From contig CAVGIU010000001.1 in assembly GCA_963629425.1 (NCBI GenBank), forward strand, positions 6,461 through 70,460: 64,000 nt of DNA, in the 5' to 3' direction. Below the pieces are notes generated by a model that saw only the letters and a list, made by a program, of their open reading frames with translations, did not search any database and was not told the origin of the DNA. Within the stretch, counting starts at the first letter, position 1. Each line of letters starts with the position of its first letter. Origin of the DNA: F23-B02 sp963629425 (lineage in GTDB: Bacteria; Bacillota; Clostridia; Oscillospirales; Oscillospiraceae). This document shows, piece by piece, positions 16,502 to 23,365 of the stretch. The position numbers and the translations under genes were made by a program.

Positions 16502-16730
16502 TCGATAGCGGATAGCTATAGGTGTGCGGCTGCGCCGCACGGATTGAATCACACCTCATCCGTCACCTACGGTGACACCTTCCCCTCAAGGGGAAGGCAA
16601 TGGTGCACTACCGTAGTGCGCTGCAAAAAGCGGTTTCGTCGGCAGGCGCGAACCGGGCACCAACATAAACGTATATGAGAAGCGCAAAGGCGCTATTGAA
16701 AAAAGGAGCGGCGCTGAAGCGCCTCAAAAA
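16502..16730. repeat. Intergenic mosaic repeat, copy 5
   Basis: The gap between lipid kinase and PAP2 genes contains GATAGCTATAGGTGTGCGGC and the CACCTCATCC...CTTCCCCTCAAGGGGAAGGC module (16552-16600). It also contains GGTTTCGTCGGCAGGCGCGA, and ends with GGCGCTATTGAAAAAAGGAG and a GGCGC-TGAA-GCGCC hairpin abutting the ATG. Confidence 0.8.
16705..16730 (+). promoter_or_regulatory. Hairpin-bridged ribosome binding site
   Basis: GGAG (16705-16708) is 22 bases from the ATG at 16731, separated by a GGCGC-TGAA-GCGCC tetraloop hairpin (16710-16723). Folding leaves an effective spacing of 8 bases. Confidence 0.55.
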
Positions 16731-17396
16731 ATGGATTATAGGGATTTCAGATTAAGCAAAATTAATACGGATGAGTTTCGGCATGTGAAGCTGCTGATAT
16801 TCTGGCCGCTGTTCGGCATGATGTTCTCGTTTGTCGAGCGGTTTTACAATGTCAGCTCGTATTACGTCATGCACTGCGCGTTTGACGACACCATACCGTT
16901 CTGCGAGTGGTTCCTCATCCCCTACCTGTTTTGGTTCGTGTACCTGATCGGCACGCTGGTATACACGTTTTTCTTCGACGTTCCGGCATTTAAGAAAATG
17001 ATGCACTTTATCATCTGCACCTACACGATCACGATGGTCATTTACCTGCTGTTCCCGACCTGTCAGGAGCTGCGGCCGGAAGTCTTCCCGCGCGACAATG
17101 CGCTGACAAGATTTATCGGCTGGTTTTATAACTTCGACACGAACACGAACGTCTGCCCGTCGATTCACGTCCTCGGTTCGGTGGCCGCGATGTTCGGCCT
17201 GCTCGACTGCCGCAGGCTGCAAAAGCCGTCGTTTAAATTTTTCGTGGTCATCGCGGCGCTGCTCATCTGCGCATCGACCGTATTCATGAAGCAGCACTCG
17301 GTGCTCGACGTTATTGCCGCCGTGCCGCTGTGCATCCTCGGCCACTATCTGTGCTATCACCGCGCAGAAGCTCCGAGTACCGCGGCTGCACATTAA
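16731..17396 (+). CDS. PAP2-family membrane phosphatase
   Basis: The 221-residue protein has about six membrane helices and the PAP2 motif pair: CPSIHVLGS (about 143-151, PSxH) and STVFMKQHSVLDV (about 183-195, the S/R-x5-H-x3-D element). The first motif, K-x6-RP, is replaced by ELRPEVFPRD. This resembles the PAP2_3/inositol phosphorylceramide synthase-like branch. Function is probably dephosphorylation of a lipid phosphate such as phosphatidic acid or undecaprenyl pyrophosphate. The neighbouring lipid kinase is consistent with lipid recycling. Translation depends on the hairpin-bridged Shine-Dalgarno. Confidence 0.82.
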   Translation: MDYRDFRLSKINTDEFRHVKLLIFWPLFGMMFSFVERFYNVSSYYVMHCAFDDTIPFCEWFLIPYLFWFVYLIGTLVYTFFFDVPAFKKMMHFIICTYTITMVIYLLFPTCQELRPEVFPRDNALTRFIGWFYNFDTNTNVCPSIHVLGSVAAMFGLLDCRRLQKPSFKFFVVIAALLICASTVFMKQHSVLDVIAAVPLCILGHYLCYHRAEAPSTAAAH

Positions 17397-17403
17397 AAAA
17401 GTC

Positions 17404-17434
17404 AAAAAATCCCGTCCAACGGACGGGATTTTTT
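17404..17434. terminator. Bidirectional intrinsic terminator
   Basis: AAAAAATCCCGTCC pairs with GGACGGGATTTTTT around an AAC loop, between the convergent PAP2 and thioesterase genes. Confidence 0.88.
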
Positions 17435-17439
17435 AATGC

Positions 17440-18180
17440 TTATTTCAGCGTTATTCCGAGGAAGGCGGCGCATTTGCCGTCGGAGCGGCGCGCGCCGAGC
17501 ACATAGCCGTCCTCGGTCTGTTTTTTGTATATCTTAAGCTCCTCGCCCTCCATGCAGGCGGTTATGTATCGCGCCTCCATGGTTTTGACGGGCATGGACG
17601 CGACCTCGTCGGCAGAAAAGCAATCGAGGAAGGCGCGGACATAGGCGACATTGTTCATATGGCGGCCGATATCTATGCTCGAGGTGCGCACAACGAAGGT
17701 GTAGACCTCGTCTTCATCGGAAAACTCATCGCGGAAGCGCCGGAGCTTGCCCTCGCAGGCGACATAGTCCTGAAAATCAAAGCCCTCGGGGAAGCCGAAC
17801 TCGGAAAAGCGGACAAAGCCCGTCTCGCGGTTTAATACTACCCACTCGGTCAGTCCCTCGGCGATGCGCTTATCGCCGGCAAAGATGTCGTAGCCGCGGT
17901 AGCCGCGCACGGCGTTTGGCTTTGCGGGGTTTACCCATGTCGACACGGTGAGCTCATCCATAAGCTGCGCGTCATCGTAAAAATCTATCCTCGAATGCGT
18001 CGCGACCCAATAGCAATCACGCTCTGCAAGCGCCGCCGTGCCGTTGCCGATGACCTCGGCGTGCAGGCCGGCAGCGTTCTGAAACAGCGTAAATGCCGCC
18101 GGCGGCTGCATTTTCGGCGCCTTGCCGCACAGGTCGGGCGTCACCGTCTGCGCAAATGAAAATTTCTTCAGCTCGTTCAT
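17440..18180 (-). CDS. Acyl-ACP thioesterase
   Basis: The ATG at 18180 has GGAGGG 6 bases upstream; a longer reading to 18252 lacks one. The 246-residue protein is a double hot-dog acyl-ACP thioesterase (PF01643-like). The first hot dog has FTLFQNAAGLHAE (about 30-42) and the second has SSIDIGRHMNNVAYVRAFLDC (about 167-187), where Asp, His and Asn correspond to the catalytic set. It would release free fatty acids from ACP in the cytoplasm. It stands alone and is terminated by the shared hairpin at its 3' end. Confidence 0.85.
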   Translation of the reverse strand: MNELKKFSFAQTVTPDLCGKAPKMQPPAAFTLFQNAAGLHAEVIGNGTAALAERDCYWVATHSRIDFYDDAQLMDELTVSTWVNPAKPNAVRGYRGYDIFAGDKRIAEGLTEWVVLNRETGFVRFSEFGFPEGFDFQDYVACEGKLRRFRDEFSDEDEVYTFVVRTSSIDIGRHMNNVAYVRAFLDCFSADEVASMPVKTMEARYITACMEGEELKIYKKQTEDGYVLGARRSDGKCAAFLGITLK

Positions 18181-18316
18181 TCTCCAGCCCTCCGAAACTA
18201 TACAAATGTATAATTTGATTATATCACGCGCACATTTTTTTCGGTGAAGCAATTGTTAACATATAATTAAAGAATATTAAGAAAATCGGACATCAATTGC
18301 AGTTTGAGAATATAAA

Positions 18317-18340
18317 AAACAGCGGACAAGTCCGCTGTTT
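18317..18340 (-). terminator. Intrinsic terminator of the flavodoxin operon
   Basis: AAACAGCGGAC and GTCCGCTGTTT form an 11-bp stem; on the minus strand it is followed by a run of six T. It lies 31 bases past the flavodoxin stop. Confidence 0.8.
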
Positions 18341-18370
18341 ATTGTTTGATTATATTCTCACTGCTTTTTA

Positions 18371-18772
18371 TCAGAGTGCTGCGCCGAGCGCCTTGCACTT
18401 TGCAAGTGCCTGACCGTCGGGCTCACCGTTGCAGATGACGCTCTCGTGTACGAGGTTTACGCCGGCTGCGCGGCAGTCATCCTCCCAGATCTGCATCCAG
18501 TCGCCGTCGCCCCAGCCGTAGGAGCCGAACAGAGCTACCTTCTTGCCCGCGAGATGACCCTTTACTCCCTCGAACATGGGCTCGAATTCGGTCTCCTCAA
18601 GCGCCTCTGCACCCATTGCCGGGCAGCCGAACGCGATGGAATCGAACTCGTCGGCCTTTGCACCGGAGAACTCGGATGCGGTGAAAAGCTCTGCGCCGGC
18701 CGCCTCTGCGACTGCCTTTGCCATTGCCTCGGTGTTGCCGGTGCCGCTCCAATAAACCACTGCTTTTTTCAT
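18371..18772 (-). CDS. Flavodoxin
   Basis: The ATG at 18772 follows AAAGGACG. The 133-residue protein has the FMN phosphate-binding loop WSGTGNTEAMA (8-18), ACPAM-type FGCPAMGAEALEETEFEP in the 50s loop and GSYGWGDGDWM in the 90s loop. It is a complete short-chain flavodoxin carrying single electrons between redox enzymes in the cytoplasm. It lies 16 bp downstream of the DUF3793 gene, a pairing commonly seen in Clostridia, so the two probably share a transcript and function. A long upstream in-frame extension overlaps the DUF3793 gene and is not used. Confidence 0.92.
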   Translation of the reverse strand: MKKAVVYWSGTGNTEAMAKAVAEAAGAELFTASEFSGAKADEFDSIAFGCPAMGAEALEETEFEPMFEGVKGHLAGKKVALFGSYGWGDGDWMQIWEDDCRAAGVNLVHESVICNGEPDGQALAKCKALGAAL

Positions 18773-18788
18773 TTTAAAAATCGTCCTT

Positions 18789-19322
18789 TCACTGTATGAT
18801 CTCATCGAGAGCCTTGCCGCGACTGCGGCGAGTGCAGCTCTCGAAGCTTTTGAATTTTTCCCTTGCCGCGTCCACGTCGCCGTAGACCTTCCAGCAGCCG
18901 ATGAGCTTGAAGCCCGCGGCGCGGTTTTCCATGAAGCCGCGCACATCCTCGGGCGGATAGCCGAGGAACAGGCCGACCTCGTGCGGGAAATCGGCGTTAT
19001 TCCGCATCTTGCCGATAAGGCAGCTCAGGCAGCTTTCCGCGCGGCAGCAGGTCTCATAGCCGCAGTTGCGCAGGATCTCCCGGGCATCGCTGTTTTGAAG
19101 GTCGCGCCGCAGCGCGTCGGGGCGATAGAGATACAGGAGCACGCGGCTTTTCATGTACCGCATCGGCAGAATGCGCAGCCCCCTGGGAACGAGCACGGCG
19201 TTTAGCCGCCGGAGCTCGGCCGTCATTTCTTCGCGGCTTTCATACTCGGCGGAAAACATATTCGCGGTTTTAAGTCCCGCAAGCGTAGGTGCGCACTGCG
19301 AAACGAGTAACTCATCGCTCAT
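18789..19322 (-). CDS. DUF3793 family protein
   Basis: The 177-residue cytoplasmic protein begins with the family signature CAPTLAGLKTANMFS (10-24) and has the Cys-rich segment CGYETCCRAESCLSCLIGKM in the middle, plus PHEVGLFLGYPPEDV and IGCWKVYGD. These are features of DUF3793, a family usually encoded beside flavodoxin. The clustered cysteines suggest metal or Fe-S binding, but the function is unknown. GGAGG lies before the ATG. It is cotranscribed with the downstream flavodoxin. Confidence 0.85.
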   Translation of the reverse strand: MSDELLVSQCAPTLAGLKTANMFSAEYESREEMTAELRRLNAVLVPRGLRILPMRYMKSRVLLYLYRPDALRRDLQNSDAREILRNCGYETCCRAESCLSCLIGKMRNNADFPHEVGLFLGYPPEDVRGFMENRAAGFKLIGCWKVYGDVDAAREKFKSFESCTRRSRGKALDEIIQ

Positions 19323-19330
19323 TTTTCCTC

Positions 19331-19666
19331 CTCACATCAAAGCCTGCCGCTTTGATGTGTCTCGTCAAAATTTAACACCACATTTTTTGTGAAGATAAAT
19401 CTTCACGAAAAATCTCGCTACGCTCGTCAAAAATCCCTATGGGCATTTTTGATGGCTATAATCCGATCACGAGTGGGGCCTTTGCCCCCTCGCGCTCCCC
19501 CGCTGCTCTATCTGCTTTTCAGCAGCGCAAGCCTTATCAATTGCGTTTTCAAGCAGCAGGCATTTCAATTCCCACTTGCTTCATATGATATTATGCCATA
19601 AAAAGCGGTGCCTTATCCGCTCCAAAACGGGCGAATAAGGCTCCAAAAAGACAATTTGAAATTTTC
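19331..19666. other. Gene-free region with several hairpins
   Basis: This stretch holds a CACATCAAAG/CTTTGATGTG hairpin in the 5' region of the DUF3793 gene. Next come GTGAAGAT/ATCTTCAC with flanking T and A runs, and CAAAAAT/ATTTTTG around CCCTATGGGC. Last is GCCTTATCCGC/GCGAATAAGGC (19610-19641), which is followed by TTTTT on the minus strand and likely terminates the P-type ATPase operon. No ORF is supported. Confidence 0.6.
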
Positions 19667-21733
19667 TTACGGCAGTAAGTTTTTCATACTACGTAAGCCG
19701 ATACCGAGCGTCGACACATTGTGCAGCAGCGCGGAGGTCGAGGGCGGAAGAACTCCCGCAACGCCGAGAATGATGAGTCCGGTGTTGAAGGAGATTATGA
19801 AGCGATAGTTTGCGTGGATGCGCGCCATCAGGCCGTCGGCTATGCGCTTGAGGGTGACAAGGCTCTCAAGATCGTCCGAGCAGATGGTGACGTCGGCGAT
19901 CTCGCGCGCTATGGCAGCGCCGTCGCTCATTGCGATGCCCGCGTCGGCCTCGCTGAGGGCGGGAGAATCGTTCACGCCGTCGCCTATCATAATGACCTTG
20001 CGGCCCTTTTCATGCTCTGAGCGGATAAACGCCGCCTTATCCTCGGGCAGCACCTCGGCATAATACTCATCAACGCCCGCGTGCTCGGCAACGGCCTTGG
20101 CCGTGCGCTCGCTGTCGCCCGTCATCATGACGAGCTTATCAAGGCCCAGCTTGCGCAGGGAGTCCATAACTCCGCGCACCTCGGCACGCAGAGGATCCTC
20201 TATGCAGATAACCGCGGCCAAAACGCCGCTTATCGCAAGATACAGGTGCGAATACTGCGTTGGCAGAGTATCGAACTTATCCTCCTCGCCCGCGGGTATA
20301 ACGCAGCCTTCGTCCTCAAACACGAAGTGGTGACTGCCGAGGACGACCTTTTTGCCGTCGACAGTGCTTTGTATGCCGTGGGCAACGACGTATTCGACCT
20401 TGGAATGGCGCTCCTCATGGTTTAGCTTGCGGCGCTGTGCCTCTTTCACAACGGCGTTTGCAATCGAGTGCGGATAGTGCTCCTCGAGGCATGCCGCGAG
20501 GCAGAGCATCTCATTCTTCTCATTCTCGCCGAAGGTAACGATATCCGCGACCTCAGGGCTTGCGTGGGTAAGTGTACCGGTCTTGTCGAAAACGACGGTG
20601 TCGGCCCGGGCGATGGCTTCAAGGAACTTGCCGCCCTTTACCGATATGCCGTTTGCGCCGCTCTCGCGCATGGCAGAGAGCACCGCGATGGGCATGGAAA
20701 GCTTTAAAGCGCAAGAGAAATCGACCATGAGTATGGCAAGCGCCTTGGTCGGATTGCGTGTTATGAGCCAGGTCAGCAGCGTTGCACCGAGACTGTATGG
20801 AACGAGTCTGTCAGCAAGGTGGTACGCCTGCGACTCGGTGTCGCTCTTGAGCTTTTCCGAATCCTCGATCATGTGGACTATCCTGTCATAACGGCCGGAG
20901 CCGAGGCTCTTTTCGACCCTGATGACGCACTCGCCCTCCTCAACGACCGTTCCGGCATAGACATAGCTGCCTATCTCCTTGCGAACGGGCATGCTCTCGC
21001 CGGTCATCGATGCCTGGTTGACTGCCGCCGAGCCCGAGACGAGCTTTCCGTCGAGAGGGATCATGCTGCCCATGCGGACGATGACCTCGTCGCCGACATT
21101 GACGTCGGAGATATTCTTAAGCTCCTCCGTCTCTCCGGTTTTTACCCAAACCTTATCGACATTCAGACTCATCGTGCGCGCAAGGTCGGCAACGGACTTT
21201 TTATGCGTCCACTCCTCGAGGATATCACCGATCTTGAGCATGAACATGATAGACGACGCGGTGTTGGTATCGCCGCGCAGGACGGAAACGGTTATGGCCG
21301 TCGCATCCAAAACTGCAACGTCGAGCCGGCGGTGCCAGAGCGACTGCACACCGTGAGCGAAATACTTCGTGCTCTTCACGACGCAGATCGCCGCACGCCA
21401 CGGCGCAGGCAGGAAGGCCTTTTTGAGAAGGCGGCGCATGATAACGCCGGCAAGCTTGTCCTGATATTCGCGGTTGAGCGCCCTGCCCGTGGGCTTGGGA
21501 TCTGTTATGCCGCAGGTATCGTATGAAAAGCTCGCCAGCGCGGATATGACCGCCGCGCGATCCGTGTACTCTACGACCACATCGCAGTTGCGATCGTAAA
21601 CATTGACTTTCTTTACGCCGGGAAGTGCGCTGAGATACTCCTCAACAATGTCGGCCTGCTTAAGGGTCATGCGCGGCGTCATAAGACGCACGCGCATTCT
21701 GCCGTCAATTTCGCTGAGAATTCTGCATTTCAT
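19667..21733 (-). CDS. P1B-like metal-transporting P-type ATPase without a CPx motif
   Basis: The 688-residue protein has every P-type ATPase catalytic motif: MTGES in the actuator domain, DKTGTLTH with the phosphorylated Asp, MTGDS and GDGVNDSPAL. Its N-terminal 70 residues look like an HMA ferredoxin-like domain but lack CxxC. The intramembrane metal-site motif, usually CPC or SPC, is DFSCALKLSMP. It probably exports or transports a transition metal across the membrane; the ion is not predictable. Its ATG overlaps the stop of the DUF6110 gene (TAATG), so the two are translationally coupled. It is the last gene of a minus-strand metal cluster. Confidence 0.88.
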   Translation of the reverse strand: MKCRILSEIDGRMRVRLMTPRMTLKQADIVEEYLSALPGVKKVNVYDRNCDVVVEYTDRAAVISALASFSYDTCGITDPKPTGRALNREYQDKLAGVIMRRLLKKAFLPAPWRAAICVVKSTKYFAHGVQSLWHRRLDVAVLDATAITVSVLRGDTNTASSIMFMLKIGDILEEWTHKKSVADLARTMSLNVDKVWVKTGETEELKNISDVNVGDEVIVRMGSMIPLDGKLVSGSAAVNQASMTGESMPVRKEIGSYVYAGTVVEEGECVIRVEKSLGSGRYDRIVHMIEDSEKLKSDTESQAYHLADRLVPYSLGATLLTWLITRNPTKALAILMVDFSCALKLSMPIAVLSAMRESGANGISVKGGKFLEAIARADTVVFDKTGTLTHASPEVADIVTFGENEKNEMLCLAACLEEHYPHSIANAVVKEAQRRKLNHEERHSKVEYVVAHGIQSTVDGKKVVLGSHHFVFEDEGCVIPAGEEDKFDTLPTQYSHLYLAISGVLAAVICIEDPLRAEVRGVMDSLRKLGLDKLVMMTGDSERTAKAVAEHAGVDEYYAEVLPEDKAAFIRSEHEKGRKVIMIGDGVNDSPALSEADAGIAMSDGAAIAREIADVTICSDDLESLVTLKRIADGLMARIHANYRFIISFNTGLIILGVAGVLPPSTSALLHNVSTLGIGLRSMKNLLP

Positions 21734-22002
21734 TACTCTGCCTCGACGTTTTCAATGACTGCGGCCGCCTCTTCCCGGGCGCGGCACTCGTTTATGTTCT
21801 TTGCTCCTGCGTAGATGTCCTGGCAATCGCAGCGGATATCGTCGGCTGTCTGCATGACGGAATCCTTTGCGCGCAGAACGGCTGCGGTGACATGGGTGTA
21901 CAGGGTCTTTGCGTCGCGGCTTCTGAGGATCTTGATGCCGGCAGTGCCGAACAGAAGGCCGTAGCCGAACATCTTCGTGGTGTCTTCAATGTGGAATTTC
22001 AT
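21733..22002 (-). CDS. DUF6110-like small protein
   Basis: The 89-residue protein has a conserved N-terminal hydrophobic stretch (MFGYGLLFGTAGIKIL) followed by a helical charged region with a Cys pair (RCDCQDIY) and an acidic end. It resembles DUF6110, a small family found next to P-type ATPases lacking CPx. The stop codon overlaps the ATPase start codon, which strongly suggests a partner or regulatory subunit of the pump. AAAGGAG lies 9 bases before the ATG. Function is not known. Confidence 0.7.
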   Translation of the reverse strand: MKFHIEDTTKMFGYGLLFGTAGIKILRSRDAKTLYTHVTAAVLRAKDSVMQTADDIRCDCQDIYAGAKNINECRAREEAAAVIENVEAE

Positions 22003-22031
22003 AGTTATCTACTCCTTTTAAATATATATAA

Positions 22032-22061
22032 TTGAGTTGAGCAAACAGCTACTCAACTCAA
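22032..22061. promoter_or_regulatory. 30-bp dyad upstream of the P-type ATPase operon
   Basis: TTGAGTTGAG and CTCAACTCAA, separated by ten bases, form a perfect 10-bp inverted repeat flanked by ATATAT on both sides, between the AraC gene and DUF6110. It could be an operator for a metal-responsive repressor, or the AraC-gene terminator (T/A-rich tract follows on the minus strand). The two uses cannot be told apart here. Confidence 0.5.
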
Positions 22062-22086
22062 ATATATCACAAACTATATAGTGTGT

Positions 22087-22974
22087 CTACCCTGCATTTC
22101 GGTATTCCGTCGGACTCATGCCGACAGTGTCGCGGAAAGCCTTGGCGAATTTGCTGCCGTTATCGTAGCCGTAGCGTCCGGCGATCTCCATGATGCTCAT
22201 CTCCGAGCGCCTGAGATCCGCCGCGGCACACTGCATTTTCTGCGTGCGGATGTAGGAATAAACACTTTCGCCGTAGACCGCGCGGAAGCAGGACTTGAGC
22301 GCTGTCTGTGACAAATGAAAGGTATTCGACAGCTCCTCAAGCGTTATGCGCCTGTCCATATTTGCCGAAAGGTACGCGCCGACGTGCTTTGCAAGCTCGA
22401 CCTGGGTGTTGGATATCCTGCGTTCGGCAAGCGCGGAGCTGTCAAGCTCCATTGCGCTCAAAAACAGCAGTAGCTCCAGGATCTTCACCTTGAAATAGCC
22501 CTTGCGTATGCTCTCCGGCACGCTGTAGAGCTCGGAGAAAATGTGCTCGATGGACGCCGATGAGCGCGCGACGAAGCACTGTCCCTGTGCGCAGAATTTT
22601 TCACGCAGGGCGTCGGGCTGGACGTTAACGTCCGCAAGGAAGCAGGAAAGGCAGCGCGGCGCGTCCTTGCCGTTTATGCGTATCGTCACGCCCTCGTAGG
22701 AACCCGTCGGGAAGCTCGAGTGCGATATTGCGCCGTCGGACAGGCTTATGGACAGATCGCCCGGCGCGAGGTAGAAAAAGTCCGAGCCTATGCGGCACTC
22801 CATTCGCCCGGAGCGGCAGTGGTGGATCTCCAAAAGGGTCTCCTCCTCGGGCTGGATATCGTGCTCATAGAGGCTTATGTCGTTGTAGATGAGCTCGATG
22901 CCGGGGAAAACGTCGTAGCTTGTGACGCTGTAGCTTCCGTCGGCACCGGAATAGGTCTTAGTTCTGCTTTGCAT
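22087..22974 (-). CDS. AraC family transcriptional regulator
   Basis: The 295-residue protein has a cupin-like N-terminal sensor half and a C-terminal AraC double helix-turn-helix. The first HTH lies around ITLEELSNTFHLSQTALKSCFRAVYG and the second around MSIMEIAGRYGYDNGSKFAKAFRDTVGMSPTEYR. The start ATG overlaps the last 17 bases of the HMA gene, so it is translationally coupled to it. The context implies control of metal-handling genes such as the P-type ATPase, but the signal is unknown. Confidence 0.87.
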   Translation of the reverse strand: MQSRTKTYSGADGSYSVTSYDVFPGIELIYNDISLYEHDIQPEEETLLEIHHCRSGRMECRIGSDFFYLAPGDLSISLSDGAISHSSFPTGSYEGVTIRINGKDAPRCLSCFLADVNVQPDALREKFCAQGQCFVARSSASIEHIFSELYSVPESIRKGYFKVKILELLLFLSAMELDSSALAERRISNTQVELAKHVGAYLSANMDRRITLEELSNTFHLSQTALKSCFRAVYGESVYSYIRTQKMQCAAADLRRSEMSIMEIAGRYGYDNGSKFAKAFRDTVGMSPTEYRNAG

Positions 22975-23338
22975 CGCGGTATTCAGCTTTCATAAGAGTG
23001 TATACGCCGAGATCGTTCACGGCCTTGCGGAAGACATCCTCGTCGACCGGGGTTTTCATGAGGACTTCAACCTTGCCGGCGGACGAATTTGCCTTCGCCC
23101 ACACGCCGTCAATGACGTTGAGGGTATTCTCCACGCGCGTCTCGCAGGCGGAACACATCATACCGTCAACAGTGAGAGTCGCAGCGTAGGGATAATGAGA
23201 CTTGTTCTTATCCCCGACCTTGACCTTTTTCTCCGCATCTCCGCCGCCGCAGCAGCCGGAGGCCAGCTTTTTCGAGTACGCCTTTATGACAAGGACCGCA
23301 AAAACGATGAGAATAACAGCGAAAATTACGTATTGCAT
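22958..23338 (-). CDS. Membrane-anchored HMA-domain metal-binding protein
   Basis: The 126-residue protein has one N-terminal membrane helix (residues about 3-19), a Cys-Gly patch (SGCCGGGDAEKK) and an HMA ferredoxin-like domain with metal site GMMCSACETRVENTL (about 61-75), the GMxCxxC motif of copper-type chaperones. GGAGG lies 7 bases before the ATG. It sits between the ABC transporter genes and the AraC gene on one strand. It may pass copper or zinc to the CPx-less ATPase encoded downstream, whose own HMA-like domain lacks cysteines; that is inference. Confidence 0.85.
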   Translation of the reverse strand: MQYVIFAVILIVFAVLVIKAYSKKLASGCCGGGDAEKKVKVGDKNKSHYPYAATLTVDGMMCSACETRVENTLNVIDGVWAKANSSAGKVEVLMKTPVDEDVFRKAVNDLGVYTLMKAEYRDAKQN

Positions 23339-23365
23339 AAAATAACCTCCGTATAAAAATTTTAA

